DNA of 12,844 bases from contig JAJXTL010000077.1 in assembly GCA_021783855.1 (NCBI GenBank), forward strand, positions 1 through 12,844, read 5' to 3'. Source of the DNA: Pseudomonadota bacterium (GTDB taxonomy: Bacteria > Pseudomonadota > Gammaproteobacteria > Burkholderiales > Gallionellaceae). The translations under genes were made by a program, and so were the position numbers. Of the stretch, positions 1-7,178 are shown piece by piece. The notes below the pieces were generated by a model that was given only the letters and a program-made list of their open reading frames with translations, did no database searches and had not been told where the DNA came from. Every line of letters starts with the position of its first letter. Position 1 is the first letter of the stretch.

Positions 1-3
1 TGA

Positions 4-174
4 TTGACGGTAATCGCGGAGGGAGTGGAGACTATCGAACAACTGATCTATCTGCGCACAATACAATGCGATGAAATACAAGGCTACCTGTTCAGCCGCC
101 CGGTCCCCGGTGAAGAAATGACGCGCCTGTTACAAAGCGGTTGCAGCCTGAACCTGTCTGCGGAGGCATGGTGA
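4..174 (+). pseudogene. 3' end of an EAL-domain (c-di-GMP phosphodiesterase type) gene, frame closed at the window edge
   Basis: The frame from base 4 to the TGA at 172-174 encodes 56 residues. They contain two hallmarks of the C-terminal part of EAL domains: VIAEGVET near the start, and QGYLFSRPV about 30 residues later. EAL domains hydrolyse c-di-GMP. The catalytic EAL motif itself would lie upstream, outside the window. The codon directly before this frame (bases 1-3) is TGA. EAL proteins normally have a glycine there ([11 protein letters not shown]), so a GGA-to-TGA change would explain it. Seen as it stands, the gene is interrupted 57 codons before its end. If the window begins at a contig edge, the stop could be a sequence error, and the entry would then be the tail of an intact gene. 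The domain identity is secure; pseudogene status is tentative. Confidence 0.6.
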
Positions 175-298
175 ACAACGAGAATTCGCGTGACTGCCAT
201 TGCCTAAGCGCCGGGCAAAGAATTTACAACGTCGAAGCGTGCGCGCCTCACCCTGATCCACTTGAAACCGGCTTTGGCCGCTCACGCAGGAGGAACCT
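175..298. other. Intergenic region before the signalling operon
   Basis: This 124-base gap separates the EAL gene end from the GAF kinase. It is the most likely place for the operon promoter, because every later junction up to 10612 is 80 bases or shorter. I see no convincing sigma-70 promoter. A weak pair, TTGCCT at 200-205 and TTTACA at 223-228 with 17-base spacing, is the best I can find. I see no terminator hairpin after the EAL stop, so read-through from upstream is also possible. Confidence 0.4.
288..293 (+). promoter_or_regulatory. Ribosome binding site fixing the GTG start at 299
   Basis: A perfect AGGAGG lies 5 bases upstream of a GTG codon. No other in-frame start nearby is as well placed, so the GAF kinase is taken to begin with GTG at 299. 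The same 5-base spacing recurs at several other genes in this operon. Confidence 0.8.
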
Positions 299-1720
299 GT
301 GTCTCTGAATAAACTGAAACAACTGAGCTGGGTTTATGACCTGAATCTCATGGGGCTGGCTTCGGCTGACGTGGAGGACGGTTCGTCCATTTATCAGCGC
401 ATTCTGCAGCATATCGTGAACGGATTCGAGGCGGACAGCGGCTCACTCGCTTTGCTGGATAAAGATGGGAAATATATGACCATCGTTGCCGGAATCGATC
501 TGCCGACTGGCGTTATTGGCCTGCAAATCGCACCGGGAGAAGGTGTGCTTGGCTGGGTGCTGAAGGAAAACACGCCGTTGTTGCTGAACGGTGATGCCTC
601 CAGCGATACTCGGTTTCAGCGGAATCGAGAAAGGCAAGGCCAAGCCGCCAATACCTCTGCGATGTGCTGGCCGTTGAAAACCGAAGAAGGTGCCATCGGT
701 GGGGTTTCCGTGAATCGTTGCATAGGTGCGTCGGTCGGCATGAATCGAACCGGCGACAAACCGCCATTCACTGAGTCTGAGTTGGAAATAGGCATGGCCT
801 TGCTGGGTATGGTCAGCCTGGCTTTGAGCAACATCCGGTTGCATAGCGAGCAGCGGCAACGGCTGATCGAATTGCAGCAACTTAACCAGCAACTGAAAGA
901 CGCCCAAAATCACCTGCTGCAATCGGATAAGATGGCTTCCATCGGCCAGCTTGCAGCGGGCGTGGCGCACGAGATCAACAACCCGATAGGTTATGTTTAT
1001 TCCAATCTGGGTACACTGGAAAAATATGTACAGGACACCTTTGCCATCCTGGCAATGTACGAGCAGGCGGAGGGTTCGATCAGCGACCCTGAGGTACGTG
1101 GCAGACTCAAGGCGGCACGAGATAAACTGGACATTGCGTTTCTCAAGGAAGATTTGCGCGATTTAATGAGTGAATCGAAAGACGGCATCACCCGGGTCAA
1201 AAATATCGTACAGAACCTGAAGGACTTTTCGCACGCGGATGCCGCCGATGAATGGCATAGCTCCGATCTGCATATTGGCCTTGAAAGTACGCTGAACATC
1301 GTCAACAACGAAATCAAGTACAAGGCGGACGTAGTCAGAGAGTATGGAGAGCTGCCTGAGATTGTATGTCTGCCCTCGCAACTCAATCAGGTGTTCATGA
1401 ATCTGCTGGTCAATGCGGCACATGCAATCGAGGAGCGCGGTAAAATTACAATACGCACCGGACGGCAAGCTGATGAGGTGTGGGTGGAGATCGCCGATAC
1501 CGGCAAGGGAATTTCTCAGGAGCACATGAAAAAAATCTTCGATCCGTTTTTCACCACCAAACCCGTCGGCAAGGGCACGGGTCTGGGGCTGTCGCTCTCC
1601 TACGGCATTATCGAGAAACATCAGGGCAGGATCGAAGTACAAAGCGAAATTGGCCGTGGCACGACTTTCCGTGTGTGGTTGCCGGTCAGGCAGCCTGAAC
1701 AGACAGGAAACGGGACGTAA
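299..1720 (+). CDS. GAF-domain sensor histidine kinase
   Basis: The protein has 473 residues and no membrane segment or signal peptide, so it should be cytosolic. Residues about 20-182 form a GAF sensor domain, followed by a short coiled coil (183-209). The dimerisation/phosphoacceptor region follows, with the H-box [13 protein letters not shown] (His224). The E-x-x-N just after the histidine (EINN) is the kind of motif that supports phosphatase as well as kinase activity. The ATPase domain has the N-box (N368, N372), G1 box DTGKG (400-404), F-box FDPFF (414-418) and G2 box GKGTGLG (424-430). All catalytic boxes look intact. There is no receiver or HPt domain, so it must pass phosphate to a separate protein; the receiver of the next gene is the nearest candidate. 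Its ligand is unknown. Cys123 and Cys141 lie in the GAF domain, but I cannot assign a cofactor. The 765-bp core is repeated in two downstream kinases. Confidence 0.92.
   Translation: MSLNKLKQLSWVYDLNLMGLASADVEDGSSIYQRILQHIVNGFEADSGSLALLDKDGKYMTIVAGIDLPTGVIGLQIAPGEGVLGWVLKENTPLLLNGDASSDTRFQRNRERQGQAANTSAMCWPLKTEEGAIGGVSVNRCIGASVGMNRTGDKPPFTESELEIGMALLGMVSLALSNIRLHSEQRQRLIELQQLNQQLKDAQNHLLQSDKMASIGQLAAGVAHEINNPIGYVYSNLGTLEKYVQDTFAILAMYEQAEGSISDPEVRGRLKAARDKLDIAFLKEDLRDLMSESKDGITRVKNIVQNLKDFSHADAADEWHSSDLHIGLESTLNIVNNEIKYKADVVREYGELPEIVCLPSQLNQVFMNLLVNAAHAIEERGKITIRTGRQADEVWVEIADTGKGISQEHMKKIFDPFFTTKPVGKGTGLGLSLSYGIIEKHQGRIEVQSEIGRGTTFRVWLPVRQPEQTGNGT
929..1693 (+). repeat. Kinase-core paralogous repeat, copy 1 of 3
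   Basis: This 765-bp segment runs from the KMA before the H-box to the LPVRQ at the end of the ATPase domain. It aligns without any gap to 3512-4276 and 5659-6423. By eye, copies 1 and 3 differ at about 45 of 255 residues. Some DNA blocks are identical in all three copies, for example GATCCGTTTTTCACCACCAA at 1541-1560. It is a coding duplication, not a mobile element. Confidence 0.85.
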
Positions 1721-1733
1721 TGAACAATTATTT

Positions 1734-1739
1734 AAAGGA
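1734..1739 (+). promoter_or_regulatory. Ribosome binding site deciding the start at 1745
   Basis: AAAGGA ends right at the first in-frame ATG (1739), which is too close for initiation there. It lies 5 bases from the second ATG (1745), the same spacing as other genes in this operon. A third ATG at 1751 with GGGA upstream remains possible. Confidence 0.55.
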
Positions 1740-1744
1740 TGGGA

Positions 1745-3067
1745 ATGCAGATGAACGAGGCCGCTGAAACCCCGGAGATTCCGGCGACGATACTGTTTGT
1801 CGATGATGAGGCGAACATACTGTCATCGTTGAAACGTTTGTTTCGTCCTTTCGGTTATCGGATATTTACCGCGGAGGGCGGTGCGCAAGGATTGGAGATA
1901 CTGGCGCAGGAGAGCATCGATCTGGTGGTGTCCGATATGCGCATGCCGGAAATGAATGGCGCGCAATTCCTGGAAAAAGTTCGTGAACGGTGGCCCCAGA
2001 CGGTGCGCATCCTGTTGACCGGGTATGCCGAGATCGGTGCGACCATCGATGCCATCAACAAGGGGCAGATTTATCGCTACGTAGCCAAACCCTGGGAAGA
2101 CAACGATATCGCGCTGACTGTCAAACATGCCTTGCAGCAGAAAATGCTGGAACGCGAAAAACAGCGACTGGAGGTATTAACGCACAGACAGAATGAGGAA
2201 CTGAAGGATTTGAACGCACATCTTGAAGAAAAGGTGTTGGCGCGCACCAACGCATTGAACGAGACCATGCAATCCCTTGACGTGGCTCACGAGAAGTTGA
2301 AGAAAAGTTTTATTACCTCGGTGCGTGTTTTCTCCAATTTGATCGAGATGCGCAATCCGAGCAAGGCCGGGCATTCACGCCGTGTCGCCGAGCTTGCCCG
2401 CACGCTTGCGCAGAACATGGGCATGAGTGCTGCGGAAGTGCAGGATGTCTTTATTGCCGGTTTATTGCTCGATGTCGGCAAGATCGGCCTGCCGGATCGA
2501 CTGCTGGACAAGCCGTTTTCCAGTCTGACTTTCGATGAGCGCGCCGAGGTAGTCAAATATCCGGTCAAGGGTGAAATGGCTCTGATGGCGCTGGAGCAAC
2601 TGCAAGGTGCAGCCAAATTGATCCGCTGCCACCGCGAACGCTTCGATGGAACCGGCTACCCGGAACATTTGCCCGGCCTGTCCATACCGCTGGGCGCGCG
2701 CATTCTTGCCGTTGTCGAGGATTACGATACCGCCTTGATGGGCTCCAGTCACGCCAGGCCCATGAAGTTGGCGCAAGCACAGATCCTGATTCAGGACGGC
2801 AGAGCTAATCGTTACGATCCGGCGGTGCTGGATGCCTTTCTGGATGAGGTGAGCAAAGCCGGCACTGCGGTGGAGAGCAGCACTGAACTGTTGTTGCGTT
2901 CCACTCAAGCGAAACCGGGTATGATGCTTTCGCGAGACTTGATGACCCATACCGGTGAGATGTTGCTGGCTAAAGGGCATGTATTGGACGAAAAGATTAT
3001 TGAACAGATCAGAGGGTTCGAACGCATGGATGGTCATCCGCTCACGCTTAACGTCCATGTCGGCTGA
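1745..3067 (+). CDS. Response regulator: REC plus degenerate HD-GYP domain
   Basis: About 440 residues if started at the ATG at 1745, 24 bases after the GAF kinase; numbering below uses this start. Residues 15-125 are a complete receiver: acidic pair D20/D21, phosphoacceptor D64 (VSDMRMP), T92 and K115 (AKPW). A long coiled-coil linker (about 129-188) leads to an HD-GYP-type domain (about 190-350). The layout GHSRRV / GLLLDVGKIGLPD / CHRERFDGTGYP is clear. Intact HD-GYP enzymes hydrolyse c-di-GMP with a metal centre. Here several expected ligands are changed: the His of the HD pair is Leu242, the His of the HP motif is Tyr272, the second His of HHE is Arg297, and the metal Asp of the D-x-Y-D segment is Glu325. 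H210, D243 and H296 remain. I infer little or no phosphodiesterase activity and a role as a phosphorylation-driven binding or scaffold protein. The last 60 residues form a small extra domain (KPGMMLSRDL onward) that I recognise only as a common tail in such regulators. Confidence 0.85.
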   Translation: MQMNEAAETPEIPATILFVDDEANILSSLKRLFRPFGYRIFTAEGGAQGLEILAQESIDLVVSDMRMPEMNGAQFLEKVRERWPQTVRILLTGYAEIGATIDAINKGQIYRYVAKPWEDNDIALTVKHALQQKMLEREKQRLEVLTHRQNEELKDLNAHLEEKVLARTNALNETMQSLDVAHEKLKKSFITSVRVFSNLIEMRNPSKAGHSRRVAELARTLAQNMGMSAAEVQDVFIAGLLLDVGKIGLPDRLLDKPFSSLTFDERAEVVKYPVKGEMALMALEQLQGAAKLIRCHRERFDGTGYPEHLPGLSIPLGARILAVVEDYDTALMGSSHARPMKLAQAQILIQDGRANRYDPAVLDAFLDEVSKAGTAVESSTELLLRSTQAKPGMMLSRDLMTHTGEMLLAKGHVLDEKIIEQIRGFERMDGHPLTLNVHVG

Positions 3068-3092
3068 AAGACAATATCGGCGAGCAAAGCAA

Positions 3093-3110
3093 TTTTTTCC
3101 GGAGAAAAAA
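3093..3110 (+). promoter_or_regulatory. Small hairpin with the ribosome binding site in its loop
   Basis: The bases TTTTTTC (3093-3099) can pair with GAAAAAA (3104-3110). The four-base loop CGGA and the closing G hold the GGAG ribosome binding site (3101-3104). The last A is the first base of the ATG start. The stem is almost entirely A-U, so it would be weak. It may modulate translation of the REC-kinase or be chance. It is not a good terminator because no U-run follows the stem. Confidence 0.3.
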
Positions 3111-4348
3111 TGAAGATTTTTCTGGTTGATGATTCTCGTACCGTTGCGGCCGTCATGGTGCCGCGTTTGACATCATTTGGTCACGATGTAAGTGTTCTCG
3201 AAAATGGCCGGCTGGCATTCGAAAAATTTTGCGAATCGCCACCCGATCTGATATTGATGGACATTGAGATGCCGACCATGAACGGTTATGAGGCAACCAA
3301 GCGAATTCGCGCCTTTGAGGCGGCACAGCAATTGGCATGGACCCCAGTGATATTCCTGACAGCTTCTGACTCGGCGGAAAACATGGTAATGGCGATTGAT
3401 GCCGGCGGCGATGACTTTCTGCCAAAAAATTTATCGGAAAATGTCCTGCGCGCAAAAATGAAGGCTCTGGTGCGAATTTCCGAAATGAGAGGACAATTGC
3501 AACAAGCAGAAAAGATGGCCACGATAGGTCGGTTGGCGGCGGGCGTGGCACACGAAATCAACAACCCGATCGGTTACGTCTATTCCAATCTGGGTACGCT
3601 GGAGAAATATGTGCAGGATACCTTCTGTATGCTCAACCTGTACGAACAGACTGAACCAGAAATCGCCGATGCCGGCGTGCGTGAAAAACTCATGGAAGCC
3701 AGAAATAAGCTGGACATTGCTTTTCTCAAAGAAGACCTTCGCGCCTTGCTAGAAGAGTCCAGGGAAGGAATCACGCGAGTCAAGACTATCGTGCAGAATC
3801 TGAAAGATTTTTCGCACGTAGATGTCAACGATGAATGGCACTTCACCGATCTGCATAACGATATCGAAAGCACACTGAATATCGTCCACAACGAAATCAG
3901 GAACAAGGCGGATGTGGTCAGGGAATACGGTGAGTTGCCTGAAGTTGAGTGCCTGTCTTCGCAACTCAATCAGGTGTTCATGAACCTGCTGGTAAATGCC
4001 GCACATGCAATCGAGAAGCGCGGTACGATCACCATACGCACCGGACGAGAGGGTGATGAAGTGTGGGTGGAGATTGCCGATACCGGCAAGGGAATTCCCG
4101 TGGAAAATCTGAAGAAAATCTTCGATCCGTTTTTCACCACCAAATCCATCGGTAAGGGTACAGGACTGGGACTGTCGCTTTCCTATGGCATTATCCAGAG
4201 ACATCACGGCAGGATCGAAGTGCAAAGCGAGATGGGTATAAGAACATCGTTCAAGGTGTGGCTACCAGTAAAACATACTGATAGTCCCCCACCTGATCCG
4301 AATGGGGATAGTGCATTGCTGTCTGGGGCACGGGAAGTTTCTATGTAA
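3110..4348 (+). CDS. REC-histidine kinase (receiver at the N terminus)
   Basis: A 412-residue cytosolic protein. Residues 1-120 are a receiver with acidic pair D7/D8, phosphoacceptor D51 (LMDIEMP), T84 and K106. A short helix (123-134) connects it directly to the kinase core: H-box His148 in [14 protein letters not shown]-box NLLVNA, G1 box DTGKG at 324-328, FDPFFTT and GKGTGLG. Kinases with a receiver as input usually sense the phosphorylation state of a partner kinase, so this protein could couple the other kinases of the cluster to one another. It starts at ATG 3110, with GGAG 5 bases upstream and 42 bases after the HD-GYP regulator. Its kinase core is a gapless paralogue of those in the GAF and Cache kinases. 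The C-terminal tail of about 20 residues is low in recognisable features. Domain calls are secure; the partner is inference. Confidence 0.92.
   Translation: MKIFLVDDSRTVAAVMVPRLTSFGHDVSVLENGRLAFEKFCESPPDLILMDIEMPTMNGYEATKRIRAFEAAQQLAWTPVIFLTASDSAENMVMAIDAGGDDFLPKNLSENVLRAKMKALVRISEMRGQLQQAEKMATIGRLAAGVAHEINNPIGYVYSNLGTLEKYVQDTFCMLNLYEQTEPEIADAGVREKLMEARNKLDIAFLKEDLRALLEESREGITRVKTIVQNLKDFSHVDVNDEWHFTDLHNDIESTLNIVHNEIRNKADVVREYGELPEVECLSSQLNQVFMNLLVNAAHAIEKRGTITIRTGREGDEVWVEIADTGKGIPVENLKKIFDPFFTTKSIGKGTGLGLSLSYGIIQRHHGRIEVQSEMGIRTSFKVWLPVKHTDSPPPDPNGDSALLSGAREVSM
3512..4276 (+). repeat. Kinase-core paralogous repeat, copy 2 of 3
   Basis: This 765-bp segment is homologous to 929-1693 and 5659-6423 with no insertion or deletion. 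It is the copy attached to the N-terminal receiver. The sequence upstream of the KMA codons shares no obvious similarity with the other two genes, so the duplication unit ends close to the start of the phosphoacceptor helix. Confidence 0.83.
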
Positions 4349-4401
4349 TACCATGTCAGAAAAATATCTCATGAACTACTTTTACTTTGCCAGCCTATTT
4401 T

Positions 4402-4408
4402 AGGAGGT
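4402..4408 (+). promoter_or_regulatory. Strong ribosome binding site for the Cache kinase
   Basis: AGGAGGT sits 5 bases before the ATG at 4414. It is the best Shine-Dalgarno match in the window and fixes this start over the out-of-frame ATG at 4410. The 65-base gap before the gene shows no clear promoter or terminator. Confidence 0.8.
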
Positions 4409-4413
4409 AATGC

Positions 4414-6432
4414 ATGCGTTTTTCTGATCTGAAGATCAAGTGGAAGATCATCCTTGCCGCAGGCATGTTCATTCCGATATCGATCGGGCTAATTATTTAT
4501 GTTTTTAACCAGATATATGTTCTGGAGGTCAGGACAGCACTTAATGGCCTGATGAGTTTTACAGACGCCAAGCAACAGGGGGTAATCCGGTTTATCGGCG
4601 CAAATGAAAAGTTAGCCCGGCAACTGGCGCTGCTGGTTAGCCAGGCCCCGCCAGAAGTGTCCAGAAATTACTTCGCTGAAATTGTCGCCACAGATGTATT
4701 CAAGCCAGAAGCACATCCGTTCATGAAGGAAATCGAAGCGGGCGTGCGGCATATTCCGACCTGGCGGACCTACCACGCCATCGACTATGTCGACAACGGC
4801 GTCATCGTAATCTCATCGGATCCTTCCCGTGTAGGGCGCCGGATGGATAAGGTTCCCGATCTTCAACACGGATATTCCGATGTGTATCTGGACGGCGATA
4901 TACCGGTTTTCACTTTTGGCGCACCAAGCGGACATGGCATGGTGTATATCCATGCCGATGCCAGAATGCTCACCAACATCGTGAACGGCGAGATCGGCAA
5001 TCTGGAGGCGGGTATGGGCGCCTTCTATCTGGCCGGCGTGGGCAAAACTTTTGACTACTATCTCGTGAACAAGGACAACCTCCTGATAACCGAATCAAGA
5101 GTCTTTCCCGATGCGCTCCTGAAGCGTCGTGGCAGTGAATTCCCGTGGAAGGCTACCCAACAGAAACTGGGCATTGTCTGCAACGCACAGGGCGTTTATA
5201 CCACCAACGCAGGAAGCGTCACCGGATGTCGTGAAGCAATGGGATTTTATCAAGGTGTCAGCGGCAAGCTCATGCTGGGTGCATCAATGCCGTTCTACGA
5301 TTCCGGATGGACGCTGGTGGTTGAACAGGAAGCGGATGAATTGCTGATGCCCCTCACCACGCTGCGCCACAGCATGTTCGGGTTCATTATCGTGGCAGGT
5401 CTGGCATCCTTTCTGATATTTATTGTCATCATCAACCGCTACATTTCCAACCCGATCAGCCAACTCATTAACTCCATCGGGACGATAAAACAAACCGGTG
5501 ATCTATCGCATCAGGCGAATATAAGCGGCAATGATGAGATTGGACAGACAGCGAAGGCTTTTAATGCCATGGTGAGCACGCTGCATGCCGAGAAAGAGCG
5601 TCAACAGTTACTCAACAAGTATTTGAAAGAAGCACAAGATCAGTTACTTCAATCTGAGAAGATGGCCTCGATCGGCCAACTGGCGGCAGGTGTTGCACAC
5701 GAAATCAACAACCCGATCGGCTATGTCTACTCCAATCTGGGCACGCTGGAAAAATATGTGCTGGATACCTTTGGGCTGCTCGACCTGTATGAACAGGCGG
5801 AGGTCACAATCAGGGATACTGCTGTGCGGACGAAGCTTAAAGAGGCAAGAAGTACGCTGGATATTGCATATCTCAAGGAAGACCTGCGCGCATTGATGTG
5901 TGAGTCCAAAGACGGCATCACGCGCGTCAAAAATATCGTGCAGAACCTGAAGGACTTCTCCCATGTGGACGCCTCGGACGAATGGCATTTTGCCGACCTG
6001 CATAAGGGGATAGACAGCACGCTGAACATCGTCAACAACGAGATCAAATACAAGGCGGATGTGGTCAAGGAGTACGGCGAGCTGCCGGAAGTGGAATGCC
6101 TGTCCTCGCAACTCAACCAGGTCTTCATGAACCTGTTGGTGAACGCATCTCATGCAATCGAGGGGCGGGGCACCATCACCATCCGTACCGGGCTGCAAGG
6201 CGACGAAGTGTGGGTGGAAATCGTCGATACAGGCAAGGGGATTTCCACAGAAAACCTGAAGAAAATCTTCGATCCGTTTTTCACCACCAAACCCATCGGC
6301 ACGGGCACAGGGTTGGGTTTGTCGCTCTCTTACGGCATTATCCAGAAACATCACGGCAGGATCGAAGTGCAGAGCGAAATTGATAAAGGTACGACTTTTC
6401 GAGTGTGCTTGCCTGTAAGACAGCCATCATAA
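4414..6432 (+). CDS. Membrane sensor histidine kinase: periplasmic Cache-like domain, HAMP, kinase core
   Basis: A 672-residue inner-membrane kinase. Transmembrane segment 1 spans about residues 11-31 and segment 2 about 319-343. Between them is a periplasmic domain of about 285 residues, whose size and features (the [12 protein letters not shown] helix, the SSDPSRVG strand, the late [16 protein letters not shown] segment) fit a double-Cache sensor of small molecules. A HAMP domain (about 341-393, with NPISQL and NDEIGQ) and a coiled coil lead into the kinase core. The H-box has His429, followed by N-box NLLVNA, DTGKG at 605-609, FDPFFTT and GTGTGLG. The catalytic residues look intact. Two cysteines in the sensor domain (256 and 272) are close enough to form a disulfide. 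This is the only member of the cluster that can read signals outside the cytoplasm. Its ligand is unknown, and the exact Cache subclass needs structural comparison. Confidence 0.9.
   Translation: MRFSDLKIKWKIILAAGMFIPISIGLIIYVFNQIYVLEVRTALNGLMSFTDAKQQGVIRFIGANEKLARQLALLVSQAPPEVSRNYFAEIVATDVFKPEAHPFMKEIEAGVRHIPTWRTYHAIDYVDNGVIVISSDPSRVGRRMDKVPDLQHGYSDVYLDGDIPVFTFGAPSGHGMVYIHADARMLTNIVNGEIGNLEAGMGAFYLAGVGKTFDYYLVNKDNLLITESRVFPDALLKRRGSEFPWKATQQKLGIVCNAQGVYTTNAGSVTGCREAMGFYQGVSGKLMLGASMPFYDSGWTLVVEQEADELLMPLTTLRHSMFGFIIVAGLASFLIFIVIINRYISNPISQLINSIGTIKQTGDLSHQANISGNDEIGQTAKAFNAMVSTLHAEKERQQLLNKYLKEAQDQLLQSEKMASIGQLAAGVAHEINNPIGYVYSNLGTLEKYVLDTFGLLDLYEQAEVTIRDTAVRTKLKEARSTLDIAYLKEDLRALMCESKDGITRVKNIVQNLKDFSHVDASDEWHFADLHKGIDSTLNIVNNEIKYKADVVKEYGELPEVECLSSQLNQVFMNLLVNASHAIEGRGTITIRTGLQGDEVWVEIVDTGKGISTENLKKIFDPFFTTKPIGTGTGLGLSLSYGIIQKHHGRIEVQSEIDKGTTFRVCLPVRQPS
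5659..6423 (+). repeat. Kinase-core paralogous repeat, copy 3 of 3
   Basis: A 765-bp core, gapless against copies 1 (929-1693) and 2 (3512-4276), here fused to a Cache-HAMP sensor. Conservation is highest in the H-box, the [18 protein letters not shown] helix, the N-box and the G boxes. It is lowest in the segment after the first helix, which often carries partner specificity. Confidence 0.83.
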
Positions 6433-6512
6433 TGGGCGTGTCCCCACTCGCGCTTGACATTCATGCCTGAAGAGTAACGCTGTGTTATGAATTTATTAAT
6501 CAAGAAAGAACC

Positions 6513-7178
6513 ATGGCTGAACTCGACGAAACAGCGCGCAAACTAACCATCAAGCTGGTCTATTATGGGCCTGCCATGAGCGGTAAAACCACCAATCTGA
6601 TTGGTTTGCATGATCTGCTGTCCCCTGACTTGAAAGGCGAACTGATGACGCTGGAAACGCAGAATGACAGGACGCTGTTCTTCGATCTGTTACCACTGGG
6701 TTTTCGCACGCCGACCGGCTGGCTGGTCAAATTCAAGCTCTATACGGTTCCTGGACAAGTGGTGCATGATGCGACGCGCAAGGCCGTTCTGTCGCGTGCA
6801 GACGGCGTGGTCTTCGTGGCGGATTCGCAACGCTCGCAAGGTGTCAACAATGCCGAGTCTTTCCAGAATCTGGAAGAGAACGTGCGCCGCGTCGGTCTGG
6901 ATTTCGAGACGCTGCCTCTGGTGGTGCAATTCAATAAACGCGACCTGTCCAATGTGCTGTCTGAGGATGAGATAGGGGAACGCTGGTCTGCCGCCCCCTG
7001 GCCGCTGGTGATGGCGTCCGCACTGACGGGCATCGGCGTGCGTGAAACGTTCGTCAAATTGCTGGAAGCGGTCTACCCGGCTCTGGACAGGAATTTCTCC
7101 CTGCACCAGACGCTGGGCACGGATGCCCGGTCTTTTATCAATGCCGCCACAGGAGAGCCGCTTGGAAATCCACGCTAG
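6513..7178 (+). CDS. mglA: MglA-type small Ras-like GTPase
   Basis: A 221-residue cytosolic GTPase of the MglA family, which sets cell polarity and controls type IV pilus or gliding motors by switching between GTP and GDP forms. The P-loop is GPAMSGKTT (19-27). Switch I contains NDRTLFFDLLP with Arg53, and switch II contains TVPGQ with Gln82. The base-specificity motif is NKRD (141-144), and an SALTG segment follows (169-173). Arg53 and Gln82 occupy the positions known to matter for GTP hydrolysis in Myxococcus MglA. P-loop position 21 is Ala instead of the Gly of the Myxococcus protein. No MglB/Roadblock gene is present in the window. The start at 6513 has only a purine-rich AAGAAAGAA upstream, so translation may be modest. 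The last codons overlap the following kinase gene, so the two are probably translated together and act together. Confidence 0.9.
   Translation: MAELDETARKLTIKLVYYGPAMSGKTTNLIGLHDLLSPDLKGELMTLETQNDRTLFFDLLPLGFRTPTGWLVKFKLYTVPGQVVHDATRKAVLSRADGVVFVADSQRSQGVNNAESFQNLEENVRRVGLDFETLPLVVQFNKRDLSNVLSEDEIGERWSAAPWPLVMASALTGIGVRETFVKLLEAVYPALDRNFSLHQTLGTDARSFINAATGEPLGNPR
7151..7155 (+). promoter_or_regulatory. Ribosome binding site deciding the TTG start at 7162, inside mglA
   Basis: AGGAG lies 6 bases before TTG at 7162, inside the last codons of the GTPase gene. The more upstream in-frame starts (ATG 7042 and ATG 7141) have no Shine-Dalgarno and would add residues encoded only in the overlap. The arrangement suggests translational coupling. 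Confidence 0.6.

Noticed and set aside
200..228. Promoter TTGCCT-17-TTTACA upstream of the GAF kinase
   Set aside because: Only 4/6 and 3/6 matches to consensus. It is the best pair in the gap but not distinguishable from chance.
5644..6354. Antisense open frame of 236 codons opposite the Cache-kinase core
   Set aside because: Similar antisense frames appear opposite all three kinase-core copies because the copies are homologous. Their conservation follows from the sense proteins, so it is not evidence of a gene.
6454..6480. Internal promoter before mglA, based on a perfect TTGACA at 6454-6459
   Set aside because: No acceptable -10 hexamer lies at 16-18 bases; TAACGC at 15 bases is poor. 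A transcript start here is possible but not supported by sequence alone.
7042..7161. Longer N terminus for the MglA-linked kinase (ATG 7042 or ATG 7141)
   Set aside because: The added residues are encoded only within the GTPase gene, are rich in Arg, Trp and Cys, and have no ribosome binding site. TTG at 7162 has a good one.
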